DNA of 64,000 nt from Candidatus Nanohalarchaeota archaeon (lineage in GTDB: Archaea; Nanohalarchaeota; Nanosalinia; Nanosalinales; JAFCCC01): assembly GCA_017610385.1 (NCBI GenBank), contig JAFCCC010000001.1:94960-158959 (forward strand). The letters run 5' to 3'. Every line of letters starts with the position of its first letter. Within the stretch, counting starts at the first letter, position 1. A model generated the notes under the pieces. The model worked only from the letters and a program-made list of their open reading frames with translations, was not told where the DNA came from and did no database searches. The position numbers were made by a program, and so were the translations under genes. Below are positions 28,226 to 37,129 of this stretch, piece after piece.

Positions 28226-28696
28226 ATGACAAAAACGAATCAAATTACTAAAAAGAAAAATGAACTTTTAACTTTCTTAAACAAGTTCGATAAAAATTAT
28301 TTATATTTAGGATTAACAATTGCCATTATTCTTTTAATTATGATAATTCATACTGCAAAAATTGAAAACAATTCGTTCTCTTTTGGTTTTTGTAATTATA
28401 GCATAAGTTGTTCTGGAATTTCATTAGGTAATGTATGTTTAGGAGGCAAAGTGAAAAGTGTTTCTTGTATAAATCCTGAAAATTATACAGAAGAATATAG
28501 AATGGTAGAAATGAATTGCGCGTTAGAAGCAAATGCTATCTGTAAATCTCCAGAGGTTGAAGATTTTGAATGGATTAATTCTTCAGAATATAACGGGAAA
28601 AATTGTCAAGAGTGGAAAGCAATTTATCCAAAGATAACTTTAATAAGTTGTAATCAAACCTTTGCAGATATAACTCAGTATTCCTTATTGCGGTGA
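28226..28696 (+). CDS. Single-pass membrane protein of unknown function
   Basis: This 156-residue protein has one transmembrane segment (YLYLGLTIAIILLIMIIHTA, residues 26-45) after a basic N-terminus (TNQITKKKNELL). A Cys-rich external part follows, with CNYSISCSGIS, NVCLGGKVKSVSC, MNCALEANAIC, KNCQEW and SCNQTF. The even spacing suggests disulfides. It is 10 bases before secF, so it may be co-transcribed with the export genes. I recognise no family. Confidence 0.6.
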   Translation: MTKTNQITKKKNELLTFLNKFDKNYLYLGLTIAIILLIMIIHTAKIENNSFSFGFCNYSISCSGISLGNVCLGGKVKSVSCINPENYTEEYRMVEMNCALEANAICKSPEVEDFEWINSSEYNGKNCQEWKAIYPKITLISCNQTFADITQYSLLR

Positions 28697-28706
28697 GATG
28701 TAAATT

Positions 28707-29597
28707 ATGATCAAAATTAATATTGAATCAAAGTTTAGAAAAACATTTAGTTCGATCTGGAAGAATTACGAAAAGTTTTTAGTAATTCCAATCTTGTTGG
28801 TTGTATTATCTGTAGCAATCATTGGAATTAATTATCAAAAAAATGGTTGGTTTTTAAAGAAAGGTATTGATTTTTCTGGTGGAACCGAAGTTATATTGTC
28901 TGTTCAAGGAGATCTAAATTTTGTTGGAGGTGTTTTTGAAAAAATAACTGGTTCAGAAGTAGTTATAAGAACTCTTGGTTCTGGAGAAGAACGGTGGGTT
29001 TCATTTACTACCGCAAAACATCTAGAAAAAGAGTCTTTGGAAGCGAAATTAACAGAAGAGGGTGTTACTTATTCCGGATTAAGTCTCAGAAATTTGGGTT
29101 CATCGGTTTCCTCAGCTTTCTTTAAACAGGCATTAATTGCACTAATTGTTGCTTTTATTTTAATGAGTCTGGTTGTTTTTATTGCATTCCGAACAGCAAT
29201 TCCTTCTGCAGCTGCTATTTTATCTGTTGTAGTAGATATAACAATTGCTATTGGCTTAATGTCTTTGTTTAATATAGAATTAACACTGGGTTCTTTAGCC
29301 GCGTTATTAATGTTAATTGGTTATTCTGTTGATACTGACATTTTACTCTCAACGAGAATAATTAAAGATCGTACTGGAAATTTAGAAGAAATAACATTTG
29401 GTGCAATGAAAACTGGACTAACTATGTCTGTAACATCAATCTCTGCCTTCTTGGTCTTATTATTTGTTTCTTCGTCCGCGACATTAGATTCAATTGCCAT
29501 TGTAATTATATTTGGGTTGCTAGCAGATATTCCCTCAACTTGGTTCCAGAACGCAGTGATTTTAAAAAGATACGCAGAAAAGAGGTTTAAAAAATGA
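28707..29597 (+). CDS. secF: Protein-export membrane protein SecF
   Basis: This 296-residue protein has the SecD/SecF pattern: a first membrane helix, an external domain with KKGIDFSGGTEVILSV, and five further helices ending with the conserved TD-type segment LLMLIGYSVDTDILLSTRIIKDRTG, which holds the conserved Asp residues of the proton-driven helper. It assists the Sec translocon in archaea and bacteria. The gene overlaps secD by 4 bases. Confidence 0.94.
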   Translation: MIKINIESKFRKTFSSIWKNYEKFLVIPILLVVLSVAIIGINYQKNGWFLKKGIDFSGGTEVILSVQGDLNFVGGVFEKITGSEVVIRTLGSGEERWVSFTTAKHLEKESLEAKLTEEGVTYSGLSLRNLGSSVSSAFFKQALIALIVAFILMSLVVFIAFRTAIPSAAAILSVVVDITIAIGLMSLFNIELTLGSLAALLMLIGYSVDTDILLSTRIIKDRTGNLEEITFGAMKTGLTMSVTSISAFLVLLFVSSSATLDSIAIVIIFGLLADIPSTWFQNAVILKRYAEKRFKK

Positions 29598-31054
29598 ATT
29601 GGAAGGCTCTTTTTAAAGATTTTAGGATTTGGATACTTATCATAGCCCTATTAATTTCAATAGTTGCAATAGGACCTCATTATGTTCAAAACGGAGATAA
29701 ACTTAGTTTAGGAACTAATTTGAAATATGGATTAGACTTACAGGGGGGTTCTCGTATCTTGGTTAAACCAACAGGTAATGCAACTACAGAAGATATGGAA
29801 GCGGTGATACAAACTTTACAAACAAGGATTAGTGCGTTTGGTTTGAAAGAAGCGGTTATTAGACCAGTAACTTCTTTGAATGAGTGGTATGTTCAATTAG
29901 ATGTTGCGGATACGAACGTTTCAGAATTAAAGAAATTAATTGAAGAAGAGGGGAACTTTGAGGCCAGAATATCTATTTTAGCTAAGAATGCACAAAATCT
30001 TCTCCTTGGTCAAGAAAAATATCTGGTTTTTGCAGGAGAAGATTATCTTGATATTAACAACAACACATATGTTTTGAATGATACTTTTTCTTTAAGTTCT
30101 GGGAATCATAACATTTCCCTAAAAGTCGTTAATTTTACACAAGAGGGAGCTGTTTTATCTACTTTAGCCTTTTCTGGCGCAGATATAGAAATGGTCTTGA
30201 CTGATGTTCAGCATTCTAGAGTCTATCCGCAAGGAAGCGGCTGGAGATTTGAATTTCAAACAATCATTAAAAAAGGTGCGGCAGAGAGATTCAAAGACAT
30301 TACACAGGCTTTAGAAGTGGTTCTTTCTGGAGAAGCAAGTGGTAATGCGTATTTGAACGCCAATTTAGAATTATACTTAGATGGTAAGTTAATGGATTCT
30401 TTGAGAATCGGGTCTGAATTTAAAAAGGATATTGTAACTAGTCCCTCTATTTCAGGAGGAGCAGAAACAAAAGATGCGGCAGTAACCCAAATGAAGTACT
30501 TACGTTCTATTTTACAAAATAGATTGCCAGTTCCAATTTCAATTGTAAGTGTAAGCACGATTTCACCAGCATTAGGAAAATATTTTATTAGAATTGCTTT
30601 ACTTTCTATTTTAGCATCGATTTTGACAGTAGGAACTATTATTTTTATAAGATATAGAAAACCCAGCATTGCTATTCCAGTTATTATTACAGGTTTGTCA
30701 GAAGTTATTATCATATTTGGAATCGCAGCATTAATTAAGTGGACATTGGATCTTCCGTCTATTGCAGGTATTATTGCTGCAATAGGTACTGGAGTAGATG
30801 ATCAGATCGTTATTACAGATGAAAGAAATAAACAAGAAAAAGAAGTAAGAAGTATCAGATCAAGATTAAAAAGAGCGTTCTTTATCATCTTTACTGCATT
30901 CTTCACAACAGTTGCAGCTATGTTGCCTTTGAGTTTTGTTGGGGCAGGATCGATTAAAGGATTCGCGATTACCACAATTATTGGTGTAACAATTGGTGTT
31001 CTAATCACCAGACCAGCATATGCACGAGTTTTAGAACATTTGGATGAAAAATAA
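29594..31054 (+). CDS. secD: Protein-export membrane protein SecD
   Basis: This 486-residue protein matches archaeal SecD. It has LKYGLDLQGGSRILVKPTG near the N-terminus, a large external domain, FEARISILAKNAQ, VVLSGEASGNAYLN, and the C-terminal helices with IAGIIAAIGTGVDDQIVITDERN, including the conserved DDQ segment. It works with SecF to use membrane potential for late export steps. It overlaps the upstream secF gene and is followed by a convergent NAC gene. Confidence 0.94.
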   Translation: MNWKALFKDFRIWILIIALLISIVAIGPHYVQNGDKLSLGTNLKYGLDLQGGSRILVKPTGNATTEDMEAVIQTLQTRISAFGLKEAVIRPVTSLNEWYVQLDVADTNVSELKKLIEEEGNFEARISILAKNAQNLLLGQEKYLVFAGEDYLDINNNTYVLNDTFSLSSGNHNISLKVVNFTQEGAVLSTLAFSGADIEMVLTDVQHSRVYPQGSGWRFEFQTIIKKGAAERFKDITQALEVVLSGEASGNAYLNANLELYLDGKLMDSLRIGSEFKKDIVTSPSISGGAETKDAAVTQMKYLRSILQNRLPVPISIVSVSTISPALGKYFIRIALLSILASILTVGTIIFIRYRKPSIAIPVIITGLSEVIIIFGIAALIKWTLDLPSIAGIIAAIGTGVDDQIVITDERNKQEKEVRSIRSRLKRAFFIIFTAFFTTVAAMLPLSFVGAGSIKGFAITTIIGVTIGVLITRPAYARVLEHLDEK

Positions 31055-31375
31055 TTAGCTCATTAGTTTTATTATTGCTTCAGCGATATCACCAGTTTCT
31101 TCTAGTGCTTTTTTAGCTTCTTCTTTAGAGCAACTAGCTTTTTCCATAATCATTTCTATGTCTTCTTCGTTGGCAAATTCTTCTTCAGAATAATTTCCTT
31201 GAAGTTGGAACATTTCTTGTCCTTTAACACCAATTTTAGTTATCTCTGGGTTAGAAAAAATGATTTTCTTGTCTTCTAATTCAATAATAACTTTTTTGGC
31301 ATTTATGCTTTCAGTCTTCATACCAAGCTGCTTCATTACTTTTTCCATATTTTTTGGATTCATTCCAGGAAACAT
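31055..31375 (-). CDS. nac: Nascent polypeptide-associated complex protein (archaeal NAC)
   Basis: This 106-residue protein has the archaeal NAC fold. A Met-rich start (MFPGMNPKNMEKVMKQLGMK) is followed by the beta-barrel NAC domain (EITKIGVKGQEMFQLQGNY) and a C-terminal UBA-like domain (EDIEMIMEKASCSKEEAKKALEETGDIAEAI). NAC binds nascent chains at the ribosome. A TATA-like GATTTAAATTT sits 26 bases before the ATG, with palindrome P1 a further 20 bases upstream. It ends one base from the convergent secD stop. Confidence 0.95.
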   Translation of the reverse strand: MFPGMNPKNMEKVMKQLGMKTESINAKKVIIELEDKKIIFSNPEITKIGVKGQEMFQLQGNYSEEEFANEEDIEMIMEKASCSKEEAKKALEETGDIAEAIIKLMS

Positions 31376-31410
31376 AAATCTTTTTTGAATAGGAAGATTT
31401 AAATTTGTGG

Positions 31411-31680
31411 ATGTCCGAGCGCTCGGATGCCTGCAAAATCAGGCAGCACTTTAGGCCGCACTCAATTCGTGAGGCAACCTTCACAAAAATAACCGCGAAA
31501 CCGGTTAATTGATTAACGTGATTGGGCTAACTTAACATTAAATTATATTTTCCGGTCAAGTTAATCGCCGCGGTGCGCTACACGCACTTCATTAGGCAGC
31601 CCTCACCTAACTATGCTAAAAAGTGAAGTGAGTTAACATTCAGTTAACTCGCTGTTGGTGCCAGCTGGCATTTCAGCTGT
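31411..31680. repeat. Large non-coding inverted repeat, left copy
   Basis: Block 1 (31411-31481) and block 2 (31612-31680) recur, inverted, at 51740-51810 and 51667-51731. Block 1 has one mismatch over 71 bases. The left copy has 130 bases between the blocks; the right copy has 8. Block 2 holds a GTTAAC-loop-GTTAAC hairpin, the decamer ACTCGCTGTT and the palindrome TGCCAGCTGGCA. The region lies between the NAC promoter and the PolD large subunit and has no clear coding content. Confidence 0.85.
31414..31427. repeat. Palindrome P1 (CCGAGCGCTCGG family)
   Basis: TCCGAGCGCTCGGA, a perfect 14-base palindrome, centred 45.5 bases upstream of the NAC start and about 20 bases from its TATA-like box. 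One of seven related palindromes between 31.4 and 51.8 kb. It is also the end of repeat block 1. Confidence 0.85.
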
Positions 31681-31702
31681 CCGACTATTCGGATGGAATA
31701 GG

Positions 31703-31710
31703 TTATAAAA
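31703..31710 (+). promoter_or_regulatory. TATA-like box of the PolD large-subunit gene
   Basis: TTATAAAA, centred about 28 bases before the ATG at 31735. Its position supports the ATG at 31735 as the true start over the TTG at 31729 in the same frame. Confidence 0.5.
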
Positions 31711-31734
31711 CTAAAAAAGAAAGATAATTTGGAA

Positions 31735-34700
31735 ATGACTGATGTTTCTCAGGAAGTTCAATTGGAAGAAAAAGTGGTTAAATCACGTAAAAAGCTTGAT
31801 ATGAGCTCTTATTTTAAATATATAGAAGATAAAACTAAAGAAGCCTATGAAATGGCCAAAAAAGCAAGAGCAAGTGGGAAGGACCCTGAAAAATACGTGG
31901 ATATTCCTAGAGCACGAGATTTAGCTGAGAAATCAGTTGGCTTGGTTACAAGTGTTTTATTTCCAGAATTAGGTGGCATTGGTATTGATGATCGGGTAAG
32001 AGAATTAGAAAAAGAATACGGTAAAAACGATGAGCGAGTGGCGTTTGTTATAGGGAAAGAAATTGCTCAAGGAAAATTTTACAAGTTTGAAACTTTAGAA
32101 AAAGCAGTTGAAGCAGGAATTAGAATTGGGTTGTCTTATTTAACCCAAGGCGTTGTAACTGCCCCATTGGAAGGAATCGGTGCAATTAAAATAAGAAAAA
32201 ATGATGATGGAACAGATTATTTGGCAGTTTATTATGCAGGTCCAATTAGAAGCGCGGGAGGAACGGCTTCTGCAATGAGTGTTCTTTTAGCAGATTATGT
32301 AAGAAAAGAAATGGGAATTGATAGATACAAACCACGTCCCGAAGAATTAGAACGGTATGGTGTAGAAGTAGAGGATTATTACACTCGAGTTACTAAAAAA
32401 CAATATACTCCCACTAGAGAAGAAGTAAAAATGATTGCTAAGAATGTTCCAATTGAAATTACTGGAACACCTACTGAAAAAATTGAGGTTTCTAATTTCA
32501 AAGACCTGGCACGTATTGAAACAAATGTTGTACGTGGAGGAATGTGTTTAGTATATTTGGATGGTTTGCCACTCAAGGCACCCAAAATTAAAAAGAGAGT
32601 TAATGCGTGGGGAAAAGATTTTGGTTTAGAACATTGGAACTGGATTAAAGACTATTTAAAATTCCAGGAAAGTTTGCATAGCGTAACTAAAGGCCAAACA
32701 GAGGTCAAATATAAACCAAACACCACATACTTACAAGATTTAGTTGCTGGTAGACCTGTATTTGCGCACCCAGGAGCTGTGGGTGGATTTAGATTAAGAT
32801 ATGGTCATTCTAGAACGTCTGGAATCGCTGCAACAAGCATGCATCCTGCCACAATGGAAATTACAAATGGGTTTATCGCAATAGGAACACAAGTTAGGAC
32901 AGAATATCCGGGAAAGGCCACAGTTCCGACTCCTTGTGATTCAATAGAACCGCCTGTAGTAAAACTAAAAAATGGGAATGTCTTGCGCGTTGAGACCCGA
33001 AAAATGGCCAAAGAAATAAATAGTGAAGTTAAAGAAATCTTAAGTTTGGGTGATACATTAATTCCTTACGGGGAATTTTTAAATAATGGAAAAAAATTGC
33101 TTCCGAGTGGGTATGTAGAAGAGTGGTGGGCTCAGGAAGTTAGAAAAGTTCTAAAAGAAAGAGAAATTCCGTCAGAGCAATTACATGGTTATATTACAAA
33201 ACCATATCCAAAACCAAGCGTTGAAATAGCATTCACAATATCTGAAAAACTTGGTGTCCCATTACATCCATATTACACTTATTGGTGGCACTATATCATT
33301 CCTGAAGAATTTATGAGACTTTATAGAGTTTTAAGAACTATGCAAGATAATAAATTGCCAAACACGCCAGGAGTAAAGGCGGTTTTGGAGAAGCTTCTAG
33401 TTTGTCATACTATTGAAAATGAACAGATTGTTTTAGAGGAAACATCTGTTAAAATATTCACAAAATTATTAGATTTAAAAAATGATCATGAAGCCCAGTT
33501 TAGTAAAAGTGAGTCGTTCTTACAAACAATGGAACAAATTTCTAATATTAAAATGAGGAACAAAGCTCCAACCTTTTTAGGTTCAAGAATGGGGCGCCCA
33601 GAAAAATCTGAAAAAAGGATGATGAAAGGCAGACCTCAATTATTATTTCCTTGTGGGAAAAAAGAGGGTGGGCGAATGAGAAATCTGATGTCAACATACG
33701 AAATTGGTTATGTAAATGAGGATTTTTTAATGAATTATTGTCCGTCATGCAACAAAAACGTGCCTTATTTTTATTGCCCATATTGCAATGGTCCTGTTGA
33801 AGAACTACGTGTATGCTCAGTTTGTGGAAAAACAACAAAAGAAAAGAAACATTGTGGAAAACCTACAAAACGTCATGGTGTTGAGCGCGTAAATGTGCGT
33901 GAATTAATGGACATTGCAAAGAAAAACTTGGGTTTTAGAGTGCTTCCGGAACTTTTAAAGTCGCCTAGGGCCACTATGTCTAAACATAATGAAGTAGAAC
34001 CAATTGAAAAGGGATTATTAAGACAAAAATATGGGTTATTTGTAAATAAAGACGGAACAATTAGATTTGATTCTACAGATCTGGCAATGACCCATTTTAA
34101 GCCAAAAGAGGTTCATGTTTCTATTGACAAATTAAAGGAATTAGGATATACAGAAGATATTAATGAAAAACCATTAACAAATGAAGAGCAGATTCTGCTT
34201 CTAAAACCTCAAGATATTGTAATTACAGATGCCAAAGAATTCTCTGCTGCAGATTACCTATATAGAATTTCTAAGTTTGTAGACGAATTATTAGTTAGTT
34301 TCTATGGACAAAAACCATTTTACAATTTTAAAAATAAATATGATGTTGTGGGTCAACTAGTGCTTGCATTGGCGCCGCATACGTCAGCTGCGATTATGGC
34401 ACGGGTTATTGGATTTACTTCTGCAAGAGGCACTTTCGGTAATCCGTATTGGCATTGTGCAAAACGAAGGAATTGTGTTCCAGGAAATACTAAAGTACTT
34501 TTTGAAAATTCAAATAGAGCATATACGAAATCTCTTGAAAGTATATATAACTCCTCTATCGCTGCAATAAACTATGAAGAAGGTGGTGTTGAGTTTAAAG
34601 AAGTCGAAAATAAGCGTGCCATTTGTTTTGATTTGAATAAAAAGCAAAAAAAGAGGAAAATATTGAAAATATTGAAAATTCCTGCGCCAGAACACAAAAT

Positions 34701-36672
34701 TAAAATTATTACTAGATCTTACAGAGAATTTGAAGCTTTTCCAAAGCATTTAATTGAAACAAGTAAAGGAAAAAAGCGATTTTTAGAATTGCGAGTTGGT
34801 GATGAACTTTTTGTTCCAGAAAAACTCTCTGTCTCTGAAGAAGAATTAAAAATAGATTTATTAACAGAATTTGAAAGTCATCCCTTAGAAAAAAGTTTGA
34901 TGGTTAGAGACGTAAAGAAGTTTATTATCTCCTTGATTGAAAAAATTGGAAACTATGAAAAAGCGGCGAAGAAGATGGGTATTAACAAAAAAACTCTTTC
35001 CAATTATATTTATAGAAACAATATTCCATTTACGATTTTGAAAAAATTATTGGATTTAACAGGAGGTTCATTGTCACAAATACCTGAAAATTGTAAAATT
35101 TCAGTAAAAAGAGACAAGGTGGTTTTGCCCAGAATATTGGGTGTTAATGAATCCTTTTTTAGACTTATTGGATATTATTTGGCAGAAGGATCTTCAAGAT
35201 GTTCTCGAAAAAAGGGTGCTGAATATTACCAGGTGGGTTTAGCATTTGCTGAAAAAGAATTGCAAGAGAATATGGAAAAAACAATTCTTAAGGCGCTAAA
35301 CATCACTGCATCTAAGGGAGCTCATGCCTTGATTATACGTTCTAGAATCGTTTATGAACTTTTCAAAAAACTAGATCTTGGAAAGAACGCTCATGAGAAA
35401 AGAATTCCGGATATGTTTAAACGTATGCCAGTAAAGGACCTTAAACCACTTCTTTCATCATATTTTGCAGGTGACGGTTCTATAGAAAAAGGTAGATTAC
35501 ACATTTCTTGTTGTTCCGTAAGTAAACAATTAATAAAAGATCTTTCATTCTGCTTAAGCCGATTTGGAATCTTTTGCAGATTTAAAAATGAGAAAAGATT
35601 TGGTGGGGGTGTTTTAGTAAAGAAAAATTCTGAAAATGCTAAAAGCGTATTTGAATCACATTCACTTCACATTAGATCAAATTATGCTGTGCAATTCGGT
35701 AAGAAAATTGGATTCGCCTTGAGAAGAAAACAAATAGAATTAGAAAAAGTTTACCCTCAGGTTAGGAACTCTAGACTCCAAAAATGTGGAAACATGATTT
35801 TAGATCCAATTAAAGAAATACAAATTAGGAAGAATAATGAGCCATTTATGTATGATATAGAAGTAGAGCAGCACCACAACTTTTTAACAGAGGACTTATT
35901 GCTTTCTCATAATTGTGATGGGGATGAAGATTCGGTGATGCTATTAGGAGATGCTTTATTGAACTTCTCTAGAACGTTCCTGCCTGACCACATAGGTGGG
36001 AGAACAATGGATGCTCCATTAATCTTGGCGACGATACTAGATCCAGAAGAAGTGGATGATGAATCATGGAATATTGATTCTGTAAGTGAATATCCTTTAG
36101 AGTTTTATGAAGCCACACTAGAATATAAAAACCCAGGTGATGTGAAAATTAAGATTGCTGAAGATTTGATTAGAGAAGGCGATCCATTTAATTTTGAATA
36201 TACTCATGAAACATCAGATATTAATGATGCACCAGTAAGATCCGCTTATGTTTCTTTGGGAGAAATGTCTGAAAAAGTTAGATCTCAGTTAGGATTAGCG
36301 ACTAAGATTAGAGCAACAAACGCATCAGAAGTTGCAGAATTGTTATTACGAAGACATTTTTTAGGGGATATTAAAGGAAATTTAAGAAAGTTTTCAAGAC
36401 AGACATTTAGATGTGTTAAGTGTAATGAAAAATATCGGAGACCACCATTAAAAGGAGTATGCTTAAAATGTGGGGGTAAACTTCTTTTAACAGTTAGCGA
36501 GGGCAACATAAAAAAATATTTAGAACCCAGCGAGCAGATTTCCAAGAACTATCATGTGTCTAATTATATGAGACAGCAAATCGCAATATTACGAGAGCGA
36601 ATTCAAAGTTTATTTGGAAAAGAAGATAAACAATTTTCATTGGGCCATTTTACAGAAAATAATTCAAAATAG
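31735..36672 (+). CDS. polC: DNA polymerase D large (catalytic) subunit DP2, interrupted by an intein
   Basis: This protein of about 1645 residues is the replicative polymerase subunit of archaeal family D. It has QSLHSVTKGQTEVKY-type central regions, FAHPGAVGGFRLRYGHSR, zinc-finger segments near residues 670-715 (CPSCNKNVPYFYCPYC and CSVCG), FTSARGTFGNPYWHCAKRRN, and after the intein CDGDEDSVMLLGDALLNFSR with the active-site acids. Near the C-terminus is another zinc ribbon (CVKCNEKY...CLKCGG). Removing the 480-residue intein leaves about 1165 residues, a little short for the family. The ATG at 31735 follows a TATA-like box. Confidence 0.96.
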   Translation: MTDVSQEVQLEEKVVKSRKKLDMSSYFKYIEDKTKEAYEMAKKARASGKDPEKYVDIPRARDLAEKSVGLVTSVLFPELGGIGIDDRVRELEKEYGKNDERVAFVIGKEIAQGKFYKFETLEKAVEAGIRIGLSYLTQGVVTAPLEGIGAIKIRKNDDGTDYLAVYYAGPIRSAGGTASAMSVLLADYVRKEMGIDRYKPRPEELERYGVEVEDYYTRVTKKQYTPTREEVKMIAKNVPIEITGTPTEKIEVSNFKDLARIETNVVRGGMCLVYLDGLPLKAPKIKKRVNAWGKDFGLEHWNWIKDYLKFQESLHSVTKGQTEVKYKPNTTYLQDLVAGRPVFAHPGAVGGFRLRYGHSRTSGIAATSMHPATMEITNGFIAIGTQVRTEYPGKATVPTPCDSIEPPVVKLKNGNVLRVETRKMAKEINSEVKEILSLGDTLIPYGEFLNNGKKLLPSGYVEEWWAQEVRKVLKEREIPSEQLHGYITKPYPKPSVEIAFTISEKLGVPLHPYYTYWWHYIIPEEFMRLYRVLRTMQDNKLPNTPGVKAVLEKLLVCHTIENEQIVLEETSVKIFTKLLDLKNDHEAQFSKSESFLQTMEQISNIKMRNKAPTFLGSRMGRPEKSEKRMMKGRPQLLFPCGKKEGGRMRNLMSTYEIGYVNEDFLMNYCPSCNKNVPYFYCPYCNGPVEELRVCSVCGKTTKEKKHCGKPTKRHGVERVNVRELMDIAKKNLGFRVLPELLKSPRATMSKHNEVEPIEKGLLRQKYGLFVNKDGTIRFDSTDLAMTHFKPKEVHVSIDKLKELGYTEDINEKPLTNEEQILLLKPQDIVITDAKEFSAADYLYRISKFVDELLVSFYGQKPFYNFKNKYDVVGQLVLALAPHTSAAIMARVIGFTSARGTFGNPYWHCAKRRNCVPGNTKVLFENSNRAYTKSLESIYNSSIAAINYEEGGVEFKEVENKRAICFDLNKKQKKRKILKILKIPAPEHKIKIITRSYREFEAFPKHLIETSKGKKRFLELRVGDELFVPEKLSVSEEELKIDLLTEFESHPLEKSLMVRDVKKFIISLIEKIGNYEKAAKKMGINKKTLSNYIYRNNIPFTILKKLLDLTGGSLSQIPENCKISVKRDKVVLPRILGVNESFFRLIGYYLAEGSSRCSRKKGAEYYQVGLAFAEKELQENMEKTILKALNITASKGAHALIIRSRIVYELFKKLDLGKNAHEKRIPDMFKRMPVKDLKPLLSSYFAGDGSIEKGRLHISCCSVSKQLIKDLSFCLSRFGIFCRFKNEKRFGGGVLVKKNSENAKSVFESHSLHIRSNYAVQFGKKIGFALRRKQIELEKVYPQVRNSRLQKCGNMILDPIKEIQIRKNNEPFMYDIEVEQHHNFLTEDLLLSHNCDGDEDSVMLLGDALLNFSRTFLPDHIGGRTMDAPLILATILDPEEVDDESWNIDSVSEYPLEFYEATLEYKNPGDVKIKIAEDLIREGDPFNFEYTHETSDINDAPVRSAYVSLGEMSEKVRSQLGLATKIRATNASEVAELLLRRHFLGDIKGNLRKFSRQTFRCVKCNEKYRRPPLKGVCLKCGGKLLLTVSEGNIKKYLEPSEQISKNYHVSNYMRQQIAILRERIQSLFGKEDKQFSLGHFTENNSK
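34474..35913 (+). other. Intein with LAGLIDADG homing endonuclease and HTH in PolD DP2
   Basis: The intein is 480 residues, from Cys914 (CVPGNTKVLFENS) to the terminal HN, directly before the extein Cys of CDGDED. The splicing ends are canonical: N-terminal Cys, C-terminal HN, +1 Cys. Two LAGLIDADG helices are visible (LIGYYLAEGSS and LLSSYFAGDGSI), with YDIEVEQHHNF just before the end. A helix-turn-helix-like insertion (YEKAAKKMGINKKTLSNYI) lies before the endonuclease. From memory, inteins at the equivalent RRN/CDGDE site occur in Pyrococcus PolII. Everything needed for splicing seems present. Confidence 0.93.
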
Positions 36673-36753
36673 ATGGGATTACTTTCATTTCTTAAAAGTT
36701 TAATTTCATTGTAAGAATTTACTTTTAATTTTGAGGTTTACGTATGAGTGAAA

Positions 36754-36774
36754 CTCCAATGGAAATCAAGGGGT
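36754..36774 (+). repeat. ORB-like Orc1-binding repeat 1
   Basis: The sequence CTCCAATGGAAATCAAGGGGT resembles archaeal origin recognition boxes (CTCCAGTGGAAAC then a G run). It is the first of three in the same orientation. A GTGTGA/TCACAC hairpin (36773-36800) connects it to repeat 2. Confidence 0.8.
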
Positions 36775-36800
36775 GTGATATTCATTGCATTGCTTCACAC

Positions 36801-36821
36801 ATCCAATGGAAATCAAGGGGT
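36801..36821 (+). repeat. ORB-like Orc1-binding repeat 2
   Basis: ATCCAATGGAAATCAAGGGGT: identical to repeat 1 over TCCAATGGAAATCAAGGGGT apart from its first base. It lies 47 bases downstream of repeat 1, with the same orientation and the conserved G run. Confidence 0.8.
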
Positions 36822-36823
36822 TT

Positions 36824-36844
36824 CTCCAGTAGAAACAGGGGGGT
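36824..36844 (+). repeat. ORB-like Orc1-binding repeat 3
   Basis: CTCCAGTAGAAACAGGGGGGT: a variant that keeps CTCCAGT, GAAAC and a longer G run. It begins 23 bases after the start of repeat 2. AT-rich DNA follows (36845-36960), a candidate unwinding region. Confidence 0.75.
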
Positions 36845-36967
36845 TTGTGAAGTTCATTTGAGTATTGTGTAATAAACATATCAAAACATATTTTGTGATT
36901 AAACCCACCGCAAAATTCAAATGACAATTCAATTATGAAGCAACCTTTACTAAACAAAATTTTCTCT

Positions 36968-37126
36968 TGAGCTTTTATCCAAAAAGCTCATTTTATTTTC
37001 GCTTAAGCCTTTTACTGAAAAGGCTTAGTGAGTTATACTCGTAACTCGCTGTTCAATTTTCGCTTAAGCCTTTTACTGAAAAGGCTTATTTGCTTAAGAT
37101 TTTTGCACGTTTACTTTTGTGCAAAA
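36968..37126. repeat. Hairpin array with a 33-base direct repeat next to the origin
   Basis: Five hairpins follow each other: GAGCTTTT/AAAAGCTC (36969-36989), TAAGCCTTTT/AAAAGGCTTA twice, GAGTTA/TAACTC (37030-37047) and TTTTGCAC/GTGCAAAA (37101-37126). The TAAGCC hairpins lie in two identical 33-base copies at 36995-37027 and 37056-37088, with perfect 10-base stems and the loop ACTG. The array may end transcription from both PolD genes, or belong to the origin. It shares the decamer ACTCGCTGTT (37044-37053) with the large inverted repeats. Confidence 0.8.
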
Positions 37127-37129
37127 AGC

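Larger units (their letters stand above)
36673..37129. other. Predicted replication origin region
   Basis: This 457-base gap lies between the 3' ends of the two PolD genes. It holds three ORB-like repeats in direct orientation (36754-36844), then AT-rich DNA and then a run of hairpins. The Orc1/Cdc6 gene is 1.5 kb away, transcribed with the small PolD subunit. In Pyrococcus and other archaea, origins sit next to cdc6 and PolD genes, so this arrangement supports an origin. I see no gene in it. Confidence 0.78.

Noticed and set aside
31482-31611. A tRNA or known RNA gene inside the left repeat copy
   Set aside because: No cloverleaf arms or T-loop motif could be placed. The hairpins do not fit a tRNA.
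36973-37088. CRISPR array from the repeated 33-base units
   Set aside because: Only two copies, each a single hairpin, with no cas genes. The 28-base gap carries another hairpin and not a spacer.
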